Shown here: piece after piece, positions 40,829 to 49,706 of the stretch
Numbering within the stretch: position 1 is the first letter of the stretch
How the letters are laid out: each line of letters opens with the position of its first letter
Notes under the pieces: model-generated
Database searches by the model: none
What the model was told of the DNA's origin: nothing
The model's input: only the letters and a program-made list of their open reading frames with translations
Translations under genes and position numbers: made by a program
NCBI GenBank assembly: GCA_038240015.1
Contig: JBBSEF010000002.1
Coordinates: 1 to 64,000, forward strand
DNA: 64,000 nt
From: CAHJXF01 sp038240015
GTDB taxonomy: Bacteria; Pseudomonadota; Gammaproteobacteria; Burkholderiales; Burkholderiaceae_D
Direction of reading: 5' to 3'

Positions 40829-41881
40829 TCAGAGCGAAGCGAAGCGTCTCGATTCACCGTCAGACGATGCCTCGACCTGGTTGTGCTCGGGCTTGTCTGC
40901 GCCATCCTGCGTCTCGTCCGGACGCGATGGCGCAAGCGATCGAATGCTCGCCGCAGGAATCGGCGCCACGCGCGGCGCGGCATGCAAATCGCTGTGCGGG
41001 TCCATGCGCGGGTCAATCCGCGCGCGCGCAACGCCGTGCGCCGCTTGCAGGATGCGATCCCTTTCCTGCAGCACGCGTGCGCCGTAGCCATTGTCGTCGC
41101 CATTGCCTGCGCCTACATAGAGTCGCAATCCATCGAGGACCGAACCACCGCGTTGAATGCAGTCCTTCAACACCGCCGCGCCGACGCGCAAATTGGCAAC
41201 CGGGTTCAGCGCGATGTTGGCGCCGCCGAAATCGGCCAGCTTGTCGCGATGAACCCTGGACATCAATTGCATCAGGCCCGACGCGCCGGCGGTGCTTTCC
41301 GCAAATGGATTGAAGCCCGACTCGACGGCGGTCACTGCGAGCAGAAGAACCGGATCCATGTGCATATCCTTGCCGGTCGCATAAGCCGCATCGACCACCA
41401 GCGAGATCGCATCGCTGTTGACGCGATACTTGCGCGAGATGTAGCGACTGACTTCGCGCTCTTCGCGCGTCAGCGCGAGGCGAGCGTCAGGTGCGACATC
41501 AGACCGAGTGTCGGCGGACACCTTGCGCATCGCGACCGCGGCGTCTTCCTCAGCAGGCGAGAGATTCTTGTTCGTCAGTCCGAGAAGACGACTTGCTTCT
41601 TCGGTGCGACTGGCAATGCGACTGCCCGAAGGACCGCGCTCTGCGAATGGGTCGAGGCCTGCGTATGCAGTCAGACCGACCTGACCCGGCGTCTGACGCG
41701 CGGGCGACATCCACTGCCCGACCGTGTGAGCGTAGTCGGGATGCGCGATCAACAGCGCAGCGATGACTACTGCGAGCAGTCCCACCATCGAAAGACTGCG
41801 GTGCATCAACTTCAATGACATGCTTCTGACCGCGTGCCACTCTCGGCGCAGCCGTTGAAGGTTCGGGGAATACAAATTCAT
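40829..41881 (-). CDS. Lytic transglycosylase (SLT domain)
   Basis: A 350-residue peptidoglycan lyase. AGGAG stands 6 bases before ATG 41881. A membrane helix at about residues 30-47 (SMVGLLAVVIAALLIA) anchors it in the inner membrane with the domain outside. The SLT domain has LLAVTAVESGFNPFAESTAG with catalytic Glu187, then SGLMQLMSRVHR, and VANLRVGAAVLKDCI. The C-terminal 60 residues are low-complexity and charged. It cleaves glycan strands with anhydro-muramic acid formation. Confidence 0.92.
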   Translation of the reverse strand: MNLYSPNLQRLRREWHAVRSMSLKLMHRSLSMVGLLAVVIAALLIAHPDYAHTVGQWMSPARQTPGQVGLTAYAGLDPFAERGPSGSRIASRTEEASRLLGLTNKNLSPAEEDAAVAMRKVSADTRSDVAPDARLALTREEREVSRYISRKYRVNSDAISLVVDAAYATGKDMHMDPVLLLAVTAVESGFNPFAESTAGASGLMQLMSRVHRDKLADFGGANIALNPVANLRVGAAVLKDCIQRGGSVLDGLRLYVGAGNGDDNGYGARVLQERDRILQAAHGVARARIDPRMDPHSDLHAAPRVAPIPAASIRSLAPSRPDETQDGADKPEHNQVEASSDGESRRFASL

Positions 41882-42229
41882 TGTTGCTCCTGTTTCGAGC
41901 ATCGAGTGTCGCGCGCGCTATTTCTATCTGCGGCGAATCGCTCGATCAATACTCGAATAGAAAAGGTGGGCGTCCGGAGAAACCGCTGGACGTGGATGCA
42001 ACGCATCGACACAAAGCAAAACCGACGGCTACAAGCTTGGAGCTATGCTGCGTGGTTGCAAAATATGCAGTGGCCCGTGGGCCGAGAGAAAGCTGCGATG
42101 GCCCGTGAGGCCGAGCAATGAGGACCGCGCACCGTAAAGAACGCGTGTGCAACGGTCAATCAGGGAAATGTTAAATCGGCCCTCCGCTCAAAAGCGCGTA
42201 GAGCGGAGTCCGCAATCAGCTCACGACAG
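41882..42229. other. Intergenic region between divergent transglycosylase and ubiD genes
   Basis: This 348-base stretch shows no convincing gene. It contains two near-identical segments 28 bases apart, tggcccgtgggccgag (42071-42086) and tggcccgtgaggccgag (42099-42115), each able to fold on a ggcc stem. No strong -10/-35 pair for either flanking gene is obvious. It should hold the divergent promoters. Confidence 0.6.
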
Positions 42230-43777
42230 ATGAAGCAAAAATACGAGGACTTGCGGGATTTTTCAGCACAACTGGAGCGTAGCCGCCAGTTGAAGCGCGT
42301 TTTCGTGCCGGTCTCGCCTCACCTGGAAATCACGGAGATTTGCGACCGCGTGTTGCAACAAGGCGGGCCTGCGCTCCTGTTCGAACATCCAACTACAGGA
42401 CGCATGCCGGTCCTCGCCAATCTCTTCGGCACGGTCGAACGCGTCGCTGCAGGGATGGGCCAGGACTCGATCGTCGCCTTGCGCGAGGTCGGCCACTTGC
42501 TCGCGCGCCTGAAAGAACCCGAGCCGCCGCGCGGCTTCAAGGACGCGGGCCGTCTGCTCGCCATGGTCAAGGCGTTGCGCGATATGGCGCCGCGAGAAGT
42601 GCGACGACCGCTGTGTCAGGAACACATCGTCGAAGATGCCGATGTCGATCTCGCCAGCCTGCCGGTGCAGACGTGCTGGCCCGGCGATGCCGGACCTCTG
42701 ATCACATGGGGGCTGGTCATCACGCGCGGGCCGCAGAACATCGCGGCCGCGAAGAAGCGCCAGAACCTCGGCATCTATCGGCAGCAGGTGATCGCGAAGA
42801 ACCAGGTCATCATGCGCTGGCTCTCGCATCGCGGAGGCGCACTCGACTTTCGTGAGTTTCGCCATGCCAATCCTGATCTATCTTTTCCGATAGCTGTCGC
42901 GCTGGGCGCCGATCCGGCAACGATGCTGGGCGCGGTCACGCCGGTTCCCGATTCGCTTTCCGAATATCAGTTCGCGGGACTGCTGCGCGGCGGACCGACC
43001 GAAGTCGCACGCTGCATCGGCTCGGACCTGCAAGTGCCCGCACGTGCGGAGATCGTCCTCGAAGGCGCTATTCCCGTTGCCGCACCGGGTTTCGCGGGTC
43101 GCAGCGAACACGGCATCGAGCTGTCGGAGCGAGACGGCTACCTGCATGCGCTCGAAGGTCCGTTCGGCGATCACACCGGCTACTACAACGAGCGCGACTG
43201 GTTTCCCGTCTTTCAGATCGATCGCATCACGATGCGAAGCGATGCGATCTATCACTCGACTTACACCGGCAAACCGCCCGATGAGCCCGCAATCCTCGGC
43301 GTCGCATTGAACGAAGTGTTCGTGCCTATCCTGCAGAAACAGTTTCCTGAGATCGTCGACTTCTACCTGCCGCCCGAAGCTTGCAGCTATCGCATGGCGG
43401 TCGTCAGCATCGAGAAGAGTTATGCAGGTCACGCCAAGCGTGTGATGTTCGGCATCTGGAGTTTCCTGCGGCAGTTCATGTACACCAAGTTCATCGTCGT
43501 CGTCGATGACGATGTCGACGTGCGCGACTGGAAGGCCGTCGTGTGGGCGATTACGACGCGCGTCGATCCGGTGCGCGACACGACGCTGGTCGATCACACA
43601 CCGATCGACTATCTCGACTTCGCGTCGCCGGTGTCCGGTCTGGGCTCGAAGATGGGGCTCGACGCGACCAACAAATGGCCGGGCGAAACCACGCGCGAAT
43701 GGGGGCGGCCGATCGCGATGGACGAAGCCGTCAAGGCACGCGTCGATGCGATGTGGGAGAGCCTGGGCCTGAAGTGA
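42230..43777 (+). CDS. ubiD: UbiD family 4-hydroxy-3-polyprenylbenzoate decarboxylase
   Basis: Prenylated-FMN-dependent decarboxylase of ubiquinone synthesis. The 515-residue length is typical. Family marks are GRMPVLANLFGT near 61, a central segment with NLGIYRQQVIAKNQVIMRW and HRGGALDFREF, and EHGIELSERDGYLHALEGPFGDHTGYY around 290. The catalytic Glu-Arg-Glu is expected in the R...E...D region. It probably needs a UbiX partner, not in the window. ATG 42230 is the first of the frame. Confidence 0.93.
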   Translation: MKQKYEDLRDFSAQLERSRQLKRVFVPVSPHLEITEICDRVLQQGGPALLFEHPTTGRMPVLANLFGTVERVAAGMGQDSIVALREVGHLLARLKEPEPPRGFKDAGRLLAMVKALRDMAPREVRRPLCQEHIVEDADVDLASLPVQTCWPGDAGPLITWGLVITRGPQNIAAAKKRQNLGIYRQQVIAKNQVIMRWLSHRGGALDFREFRHANPDLSFPIAVALGADPATMLGAVTPVPDSLSEYQFAGLLRGGPTEVARCIGSDLQVPARAEIVLEGAIPVAAPGFAGRSEHGIELSERDGYLHALEGPFGDHTGYYNERDWFPVFQIDRITMRSDAIYHSTYTGKPPDEPAILGVALNEVFVPILQKQFPEIVDFYLPPEACSYRMAVVSIEKSYAGHAKRVMFGIWSFLRQFMYTKFIVVVDDDVDVRDWKAVVWAITTRVDPVRDTTLVDHTPIDYLDFASPVSGLGSKMGLDATNKWPGETTREWGRPIAMDEAVKARVDAMWESLGLK

Positions 43778-43850
43778 GCGCGCCCGGTTGCGCACACGCG
43801 TCGCGCATAATTCTCCTGTCTCATGATTCATCGTCATCTCTGGAGGGTGC

Positions 43851-44651
43851 ATGCGCTTCGACGGACGAGCAGTGCTGATTACCGGCGGGGCGAACGGCAT
43901 CGGCCTCGCGTGCGCGACGCGCTTTGCGAGCGAAGGCGCACGAGTCGCCATTGCCGACCGCAATCGCGAAGCGGGCGAGCGCGCGGCCGCGAAGATCGGT
44001 GCGCATTTTTACGCAACCGATGTCGCGAACAAGCGCGAGGTCGATGCGACCGTCGCCGCATTCGCCGACGAAATCGGTCGCATCGATGTGCTGATCAACA
44101 ACGCCGGCATCACGCATGCAGCCGAATTTCTCGACCTGGCCGAAGAAGACTTCGATCGCGTGCTCGCGGTCAATCTGAAGTCGTGCTTCCTGATGGGTCA
44201 GGCCGTTGCGAAGCGCATGGTTGCGCAACGTGCGACTGGAGGCACGCGCGACAATGACTCGCGCGAGATCGGTTGCATCGTCAACATGTCGAGCGTCAAC
44301 GCCATCCTCGCGATTGCGAATCAGGTGCCTTACGTGGTCAGCAAGGGCGGAATCGCGCAACTGACCAAGGTGATGGCCTTGTCGCTGGCGCCCTATGGCA
44401 TTCGAGTCAATGCGATTGGCCCCGGCACGATCGCGACCGAGCTCGCGAAGAACGCCGTCTTGTCCGACGATGCCGCGCGGCGTCGCGTGCTCGCGCGCAC
44501 GCCGCTGGGTCGCTTGGGAGAACCCGAAGAAGTCGCAGGCATCGCCGCTTTTCTCGCCAGCGCCGACGCGTCGTATCTGACCGGTCAGACGATATATCCC
44601 GACGGCGGACGGCTGGCGCTCAATTACACGGTGGACGTCGCCGACGAATGA
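43851..44651 (+). CDS. Short-chain dehydrogenase/reductase
   Basis: A 266-residue SDR of the FabG type. LITGGANGIGLACA near 8-21 binds the NAD(P) cofactor, LINNAGITHAAEF is the NNAG motif, and MSSVNAI and YVVSKGGIAQLTK give the catalytic Ser, Tyr and Lys. PLGRLGEPEEVAGIAAFLAS and YLTGQTIYPDGG close the fold. A GGAGG ribosome site precedes ATG 43851. It follows ubiD on the same strand and precedes a hydrolase. The natural substrate is unknown. Confidence 0.9.
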   Translation: MRFDGRAVLITGGANGIGLACATRFASEGARVAIADRNREAGERAAAKIGAHFYATDVANKREVDATVAAFADEIGRIDVLINNAGITHAAEFLDLAEEDFDRVLAVNLKSCFLMGQAVAKRMVAQRATGGTRDNDSREIGCIVNMSSVNAILAIANQVPYVVSKGGIAQLTKVMALSLAPYGIRVNAIGPGTIATELAKNAVLSDDAARRRVLARTPLGRLGEPEEVAGIAAFLASADASYLTGQTIYPDGGRLALNYTVDVADE

Positions 44652-44754
44652 ACGCACCGAACGTCGCACGACGTCGCCTCGCCTCGGCGCCGCCGCTTCG
44701 ATGCAACCCGTGCCGCCGGCACTCCTTCACGCACGAACGCCTTCCCGTCTCGCC

Positions 44755-45600
44755 ATGATGCTCAACCGCACGACCTCCGCATCGACGACCGTTTCCGGAT
44801 CCGCGCGCCTCTGGACCTACGCCACGTCCGACCGCGACGAGACCCCGATCGTGTTCCTGCATGCGAGTGTGTGCGACTCGCGCATGTGGCATCACGAGAT
44901 CGCGACCCTCGGCCCGACGCGCCGTATCGCAGCCTTCGATCGTCGCGGTTTCGGTGAGACGAAGCCTGTTCACGAGACGTTCGCGAACGTCGACGACACC
45001 ATCGCTGTGATGGACACGCTGAAGATCGATCGCGCGTTGCTCGTCGGCTGCTCGAACGGCGGCCGCGTCGCGCTCGACACGTACTTCGCGCATCCCAATC
45101 GGGTTGCTGGCCTGGTGCTCGTATGCAGCGCAATCGGCGGCACGCCCGAAGAAGAGACCGAGTGGGTGACCAATCCGCAAATGGCCGCGATGTACGCGCG
45201 CTACCTGGAAGCCGAGAAGGCGAACGACAGGAACACGCTTGCGAAGATCACGGCCCACGTCTGGCTCGATGGACCGCTCGAACGCGAGGGCCGTGTGGGC
45301 GGCGCGGTGCGCGAACTGTTCATGGACATGGTCGCGAAGTCGTTCGTCGGCTCGCAGGACGAGGACCAGGGCTTCGTCTCCAGCACCGCCTACGCGAACC
45401 TTGCGAACGTGAAGGTGCCGACCCTCGTCGTGTGGGGACTGCTCGACGTGCCCGATGTGACGCGGACGATGAAGCACGCGGCGGTCACGATCCCCGGCGC
45501 GCAGTCGCTCGAGGTTTCCGCGGCCGCGCACCTGCCGAATCTCGAACGACCCGACTTGTTCACGCCGCGCCTCACGCGTTTCGTCGAGTCGCTGGACTGA
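44755..45600 (+). CDS. Alpha/beta-hydrolase
   Basis: A 281-residue hydrolase from ATG 44755. IVFLHASVCDSRMWHHEI carries the oxyanion region, FDRRGFGETK follows, and LVGCSNGGRVALD near residues 96-108 contains the nucleophile Ser. A C-terminal His lies in AAAHLPNLERPD. The 3-oxoadipate enol-lactonase or haloperoxidase branches are similar, but substrate assignment is not safe. ATG 44701 is an alternative start. It ends one base before the CDF gene. Confidence 0.85.
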   Translation: MMLNRTTSASTTVSGSARLWTYATSDRDETPIVFLHASVCDSRMWHHEIATLGPTRRIAAFDRRGFGETKPVHETFANVDDTIAVMDTLKIDRALLVGCSNGGRVALDTYFAHPNRVAGLVLVCSAIGGTPEEETEWVTNPQMAAMYARYLEAEKANDRNTLAKITAHVWLDGPLEREGRVGGAVRELFMDMVAKSFVGSQDEDQGFVSSTAYANLANVKVPTLVVWGLLDVPDVTRTMKHAAVTIPGAQSLEVSAAAHLPNLERPDLFTPRLTRFVESLD

Positions 45601-45601
45601 G

Positions 45602-46564
45602 ATGATGGACGCCCGCGCGCACGACCACGATCACACTCATGCTGCGCATGCGCATGCGCATTCACACTCGCTGCCGCTCGATGCAAGCACGACCACGATG
45701 CGTCTGTTCGCGATCGGCGTTGCGATCAACCTGCTGTTCGTGTTCGTCGAGGCGGGCTTCGGATGGTGGGCCGATTCGCTGGCCTTGCTCGCCGACGCGG
45801 GTCACAACTTCGGCGACGTGATCGGCCTCGCGCTCGCATGGGGCGCGGCCGCGCTCGCGACGCGAAGGCCGTCGCAGCGGTTCACCTACGGACTCGGCGG
45901 ATCGACCATCCTCGCGGCGTTGTTCAACGCGATGCTGCTGTTGATCGCGGTGGGCGGCATAGTCTATGCGGCGATCGAACGCTTCCAGACGCCGGCGCGA
46001 ATCGACGACAACATCGTGATCGCGGTCGCGGCCGTCGGCATTGTCGTCAACGCCGCGACCGCACTTCTGTTTCTCTCGCGTCGCAAGGAGGACCTGAACG
46101 CGCGCGGCGCCTATCTGCACATGCTGGCCGATGCCGCGGTGTCGGCCGGCGTGGTGATCGCCGGCCTCGTGATCCACTACACCGGCCTCGCGTGGATCGA
46201 TCCTGCGATGGGCATCGTGATCGCCCTCGTGATCCTCGCAAGCACCTGGGGGCTGTTTCGCGACTCGATGCGTCTCGCACTCGCGGCCGTGCCTGCCGAC
46301 GTCGATGCCGACGCTGTACGCGTCTATCTGTGCGGACTCGATGGCGTGTCGGCGGTACACGACCTGCACATCTGGGCGATGAGCACGTCCGAGAATGCAT
46401 TGACCGCGCACCTCGTCATGCCGGACGGTCATCCCGGCGATGCGTTTCTCGCCGACGTCTCGCACACGATCGAACATCGTCATCGCGTCGGGCACGTGAC
46501 TTTGCAGATCGAGACCGCCGACAGCGCGATGCCGTGCAAGCAAGAGCAGCATCACGCGGTGTAA
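45602..46564 (+). CDS. Cation diffusion facilitator (CzcD/ZitB-like)
   Basis: A 320-residue inner-membrane metal/proton antiporter. The His-rich N-terminus (HDHDHTHAAHAHAHSHS) binds metal. Six helices follow, with LALLADAGHNFGDV near 59-72 (HxxxD site of helix II) and HMLADAAVSAGVV in helix V. The cytoplasmic C-terminus contains AVHDLHIWAMS and ends in a Cys/His tail. It probably exports Zn, Co or Cd. It is adjacent to the hydrolase and convergent with mgtE. Confidence 0.93.
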   Translation: MMDARAHDHDHTHAAHAHAHSHSLPLDASTTTMRLFAIGVAINLLFVFVEAGFGWWADSLALLADAGHNFGDVIGLALAWGAAALATRRPSQRFTYGLGGSTILAALFNAMLLLIAVGGIVYAAIERFQTPARIDDNIVIAVAAVGIVVNAATALLFLSRRKEDLNARGAYLHMLADAAVSAGVVIAGLVIHYTGLAWIDPAMGIVIALVILASTWGLFRDSMRLALAAVPADVDADAVRVYLCGLDGVSAVHDLHIWAMSTSENALTAHLVMPDGHPGDAFLADVSHTIEHRHRVGHVTLQIETADSAMPCKQEQHHAV

Positions 46565-46575
46565 GTCGCCAGGGC

Positions 46576-48063
46576 CTACAGCAGCACCAGCGACGCCAGC
46601 CCCAGAAAAATAAAAAACCCCAGCGTGTCGGTCGCGAAGGTCAACAGCACCGACGAGCCGATCGCGGGATCCTTGCCGAAGCGCGCGCGCGTCAGCGGCA
46701 CGATCATCCCGAGCGTCGCGCCGACCAGCATGTTGGCGACCATCGCCGCGGCCATCACCGGCCAGATCGCGATACGGCCCGACATCGCGTAAGCGAAGCC
46801 CCCGGCGATCAGGCCGCCGCCCATACCGATCAGCACCGACACCGCGAGTTCCTTGAACACGAGTTGCCGCACGTTCGATGCGCCGATGCGCCCGAGCGCG
46901 AGCGCGCGAATGATCAGCGTCATGGTCTGGTTGCCCGAGTTCCCGCCGATGCCCGCGATGATCGACATCAGGAACGCCAGGATCACGATCTTGCCCACCG
47001 TCGCTTCGAAACGCGACGCGACGAAGGCAGCGATCGACGCGGTCACGAGGTTGAGCAACAGCCACGGCGCGCGGTTGCGGATCGAGTCCTTGATCGGCGC
47101 GAAGATGTCTTCTTCTTCGCGCAGGCCCGCGGCCGAAAGCTGCGCCTCCTCGGACTCTTCGCGAATCACGTCGACAACCTCGTTCACGGTGAGGCGGCCG
47201 ATCAGGCGCCCGAGCCGATCGACCACCGGCGCCGACACCAGGTCGTAGCGCTCGAACGCCTGCGCCGCATCGCCCGCGTCGTCTTCGGGTTGCAAGGTCA
47301 ACAGATCGGTGCGCATCACCTTGACGACCTCGGTCTCGGGCTCGTTGATCAGCAGTCGGGAGAGCGGCAGCGAGCCGATCAGCTTGTCGTCGCGATCGAC
47401 GATGAAGACCTGATCGGATTGATCGGGCAGTTCATCGAAGCGCCGCAGATAACGCAGCACTACTTCGAGCGTCACGTCGTCGCGGATCGTGACCATCTCG
47501 AAGTCCATGCGCGCGCCGACCGAGTCTTCGGGAAAGCTCATCGCCGCGCGGACCTGCTCGCGCTCTTCGGGAGAGAGTTCCTTCGACAACAGATCGAAGA
47601 CCTGCGGCGGCAGGTCGGGGGCGAGGTCGGCGAGTTCGTCGGCGTCGAGTTCCTCGACGGCTGCGACGAGCTCGTCAGTGGTCATCGATGCGACCAGCGA
47701 CTCGCGCACGCCTTCGGACAACTCCAGCAGCACGTCGCCCGAATCGACCTGGCTGTCTTCGGACTTGATGTGTTTCCAGACCGCGAGCCGGTCCTCGTTC
47801 GACAAGGCGTCGAGGATGTAGGCGACGTCGGCCGGATGCAGGCGATCGAGTTCGCGTTCGAGCCCGACCTCGTGCTGGCGATGCGTCAACACCTCGACCA
47901 GCCGATGCCGCTGCTCGTCTTCGCCGTAGTTCTGGTTGTGGGTGACCGCTTCGACGCGGCGCGCGCGGCGCAACAGCGACTCGACGCGCTCGAGCGCGCG
48001 CTGCGCGTCGTCGGGGTCGCGCGGCGCGGCTGGATGCTGAGCGGGATTCACGGCGTCGTTCAT
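46576..48063 (-). CDS. mgtE: Magnesium transporter MgtE
   Basis: A 495-residue magnesium channel from ATG 48063. An N-terminal superhelical domain (LDRLHPADVAYIL, LSEGVRES) is followed by two CBS domains (about 185-310; VFIVDRDDKLIG, APVVDRLGRLIGRLTV). Five helices with GGNSGNQTMTLIIRALA and GMGGGLIAGGFAYA make the channel. ATG 48072, three codons upstream, is an alternative. TACAAT sits 7 bases before 48063, with no ribosome site, suggesting a leaderless transcript starting at the codon. Convergent with the CDF gene. Confidence 0.94.
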   Translation of the reverse strand: MNDAVNPAQHPAAPRDPDDAQRALERVESLLRRARRVEAVTHNQNYGEDEQRHRLVEVLTHRQHEVGLERELDRLHPADVAYILDALSNEDRLAVWKHIKSEDSQVDSGDVLLELSEGVRESLVASMTTDELVAAVEELDADELADLAPDLPPQVFDLLSKELSPEEREQVRAAMSFPEDSVGARMDFEMVTIRDDVTLEVVLRYLRRFDELPDQSDQVFIVDRDDKLIGSLPLSRLLINEPETEVVKVMRTDLLTLQPEDDAGDAAQAFERYDLVSAPVVDRLGRLIGRLTVNEVVDVIREESEEAQLSAAGLREEEDIFAPIKDSIRNRAPWLLLNLVTASIAAFVASRFEATVGKIVILAFLMSIIAGIGGNSGNQTMTLIIRALALGRIGASNVRQLVFKELAVSVLIGMGGGLIAGGFAYAMSGRIAIWPVMAAAMVANMLVGATLGMIVPLTRARFGKDPAIGSSVLLTFATDTLGFFIFLGLASLVLL

Positions 48064-48070
48064 GGCCGGC

Positions 48071-48076
48071 ATTGTA
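48071..48076 (-). promoter_or_regulatory. Possible -10 of a leaderless mgtE transcript
   Basis: TACAAT on the minus strand ends 7 bases before the mgtE ATG at 48063, so transcription would begin at or next to the start codon. The -35 position (about 48094-48099) is poor. Confidence 0.35.
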
Positions 48077-48129
48077 AGGACGCGGCGCGCATCGGCCAGA
48101 AATCGCTTGCGGCCCACATCAGATCGTGA

Positions 48130-48155
48130 GATGGTTATCTAATTAGATATCCATC
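48130..48155. promoter_or_regulatory. Near-perfect 26-bp palindrome, ArsR-type operator
   Basis: The outer arms gatgg and ccatc and the inner core tatctaattagata form a palindrome with a single mismatched pair. It lies 13 bases before the ArsR-family start and in the divergent gap with mgtE. Autoregulation by the adjacent regulator is inferred. It is markedly AT-rich. Confidence 0.7.
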
Positions 48156-48168
48156 GAGTCTCCCGGCC

Positions 48169-48729
48169 ATGCAAGACATTACTGCTCCCGACTTGTTGAA
48201 GACACTGAAAACGCTCGCGGACGCTTCGAGGCTGAAGATCCTCGGGCTTCTGTCACAGCGAGAACTCAACGTCGGCGCGATTGCCAAAGAACTCGCTTTG
48301 ACGGAGCCAACGATCTCGCACCATCTGAGCCGGCTGGTAGATATCGACTTCGTGAAAATGCAAAAGGCCGGCACGAATCGAATTTACAGCCTCGATGTCG
48401 ATCGTGTCGCAGAGTTTCAAAAGCACCTGGTTGAACAGACCATTCCACAGCATGGCGCTTCCCTCTCTGGCAAAGACGAGAAGGCGAAAATATTGAAGTC
48501 CTTCGTCAAGGACGGAAAGCTGATCAAGATCCCGGAGATGCTCAAGAAGAAGCGGATCATTTTGCAGTGGATCGTTGCTCATCTGGATTTTGATAAGCAA
48601 TACTCTGAAAAGGAAATGAATTCATTTTTAAAGCAATTTCACGGTGACTTCGCAACCTTGCGCCGTGAGTTGGTTGATAGGCAGTTCATGAGACGAGAGA
48701 ACTCTGTTTATTGGCGCATTCCCGCTTGA
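48169..48729 (+). CDS. ArsR-type regulator with DUF2087 domain
   Basis: A 186-residue two-domain protein. Residues 8-85 are a winged helix of the ArsR type (LADASRLKILGLLSQ, TEPTISHHLSRLVDI). Residues 105-185 (KAKILKSFVKDGKL, FHGDFATLRRELVDRQF) match DUF2087 (PF09860). No cysteine metal site is present, so it is not a classical metal sensor. The gene is clearly AT-richer than its neighbours (runs of aaaag, attttt), a sign of recent transfer. Confidence 0.87.
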   Translation: MQDITAPDLLKTLKTLADASRLKILGLLSQRELNVGAIAKELALTEPTISHHLSRLVDIDFVKMQKAGTNRIYSLDVDRVAEFQKHLVEQTIPQHGASLSGKDEKAKILKSFVKDGKLIKIPEMLKKKRIILQWIVAHLDFDKQYSEKEMNSFLKQFHGDFATLRRELVDRQFMRRENSVYWRIPA

Positions 48730-48734
48730 CTTCC

Positions 48735-49682
48735 TCAGCGGCGCGCGCGCGTCATCAGCACGATGCCGGCGAACGCACATACAAACGCAATGCCGTGGAC
48801 CAGCGTGGGCCTCTCGCCGAGAAACACGATGCCGATCAGCGCGGACGTGATCGGCAATGCCGTCGTGAACACACCCGCCTGACTTGCGGGCACGTGCTTG
48901 AGCCCGGTCAGCCAAAGCCAGGTCGATAGCACGCTGGCGCCGAGCGCATAGCACGCGATCAAAATCCAGAGAGGGATAGTGATGCGCGCGAAATCGAAAT
49001 GCAGCCCTTGCCAGATTCCCAGCGGCAGCATCAACGCAAAGCCGATCCCATTCATCCACGCCGCAATCTGCATCGGCCCGATCGCCGCGGTGGTCAGCCG
49101 CTTGCCGAGCACGACGAAGATCGCTTCACAGCAGACCGCGCCGATGATGAAGGCGTTGCCGATCAGCGCGTCGCCAGCCAACGCGTTGGTCGTCGCGTTC
49201 GACACGCCATCCGCGCCGCCCGCGCCCCCATGACGCACCAGCGTGAGCGCCCCCACGCCGATCACGGCCAACGCGATCGCCGTCATCGCGCGGCCGTTGA
49301 TGCGGTCGCCGAGCATGAACAGCGAGAACACCGCGACCGTTGCGGGAATCATGCTCATGATCAGGCCCGCTGCGGTTGCCGATGTACGTGCCACGCCCGA
49401 CAACATGAAGATCGAAAATAAAAAATTCCCGAAGAACGACAGCGCGATCAAGGTCTGCTTTTGCGAAAGCGCGATCGCCAGGCCGCCGCGCGGAAACGTC
49501 CACGGCAACAGCGCGATTCCCGCGATGCCGAAACGTATGCTCGCGAGCAGGAACACGGGGACGGTTTCGACCAGGACTTTCGAGAAGCCGACGTAGGCGC
49601 CGACCACCGACATGCCGGCGGCCAGATAGAGGTAAGCCGATAGGGGCGGGGCTGCGGCGCGCTTGGTTGGAGCCGAACTCAT
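48735..49682 (-). CDS. DMT/EamA family transporter
   Basis: A 315-residue integral membrane protein with about ten helices and two EamA repeats (AAGMSVVGAYVGFSKVLVE in the first, IACYALGASVLSTWLWL in the second). It is likely an exporter of an amino acid or other metabolite; the substrate is unknown. ATG 49682 follows GAGGCG. It lies 24 bases after mtgA on the same strand and may be the last gene of that operon. Confidence 0.88.
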   Translation of the reverse strand: MSSAPTKRAAAPPLSAYLYLAAGMSVVGAYVGFSKVLVETVPVFLLASIRFGIAGIALLPWTFPRGGLAIALSQKQTLIALSFFGNFLFSIFMLSGVARTSATAAGLIMSMIPATVAVFSLFMLGDRINGRAMTAIALAVIGVGALTLVRHGGAGGADGVSNATTNALAGDALIGNAFIIGAVCCEAIFVVLGKRLTTAAIGPMQIAAWMNGIGFALMLPLGIWQGLHFDFARITIPLWILIACYALGASVLSTWLWLTGLKHVPASQAGVFTTALPITSALIGIVFLGERPTLVHGIAFVCAFAGIVLMTRARR

Positions 49683-49706
49683 CGCCTCACCCGCACGCAC
49701 CGAAGC

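Noticed and set aside
42071..42115. Two ggcc-stem repeats read as a CRISPR-like array
   Set aside because: Only two short imperfect units with a 12-base gap; no array and no cas genes.
45763..48129. Very long plus-strand frame (788 codons) over the CDF and mgtE genes
   Set aside because: It spans two genes with clear homology in other frames or strands, and its product is low-complexity Arg/His/Asp sequence.
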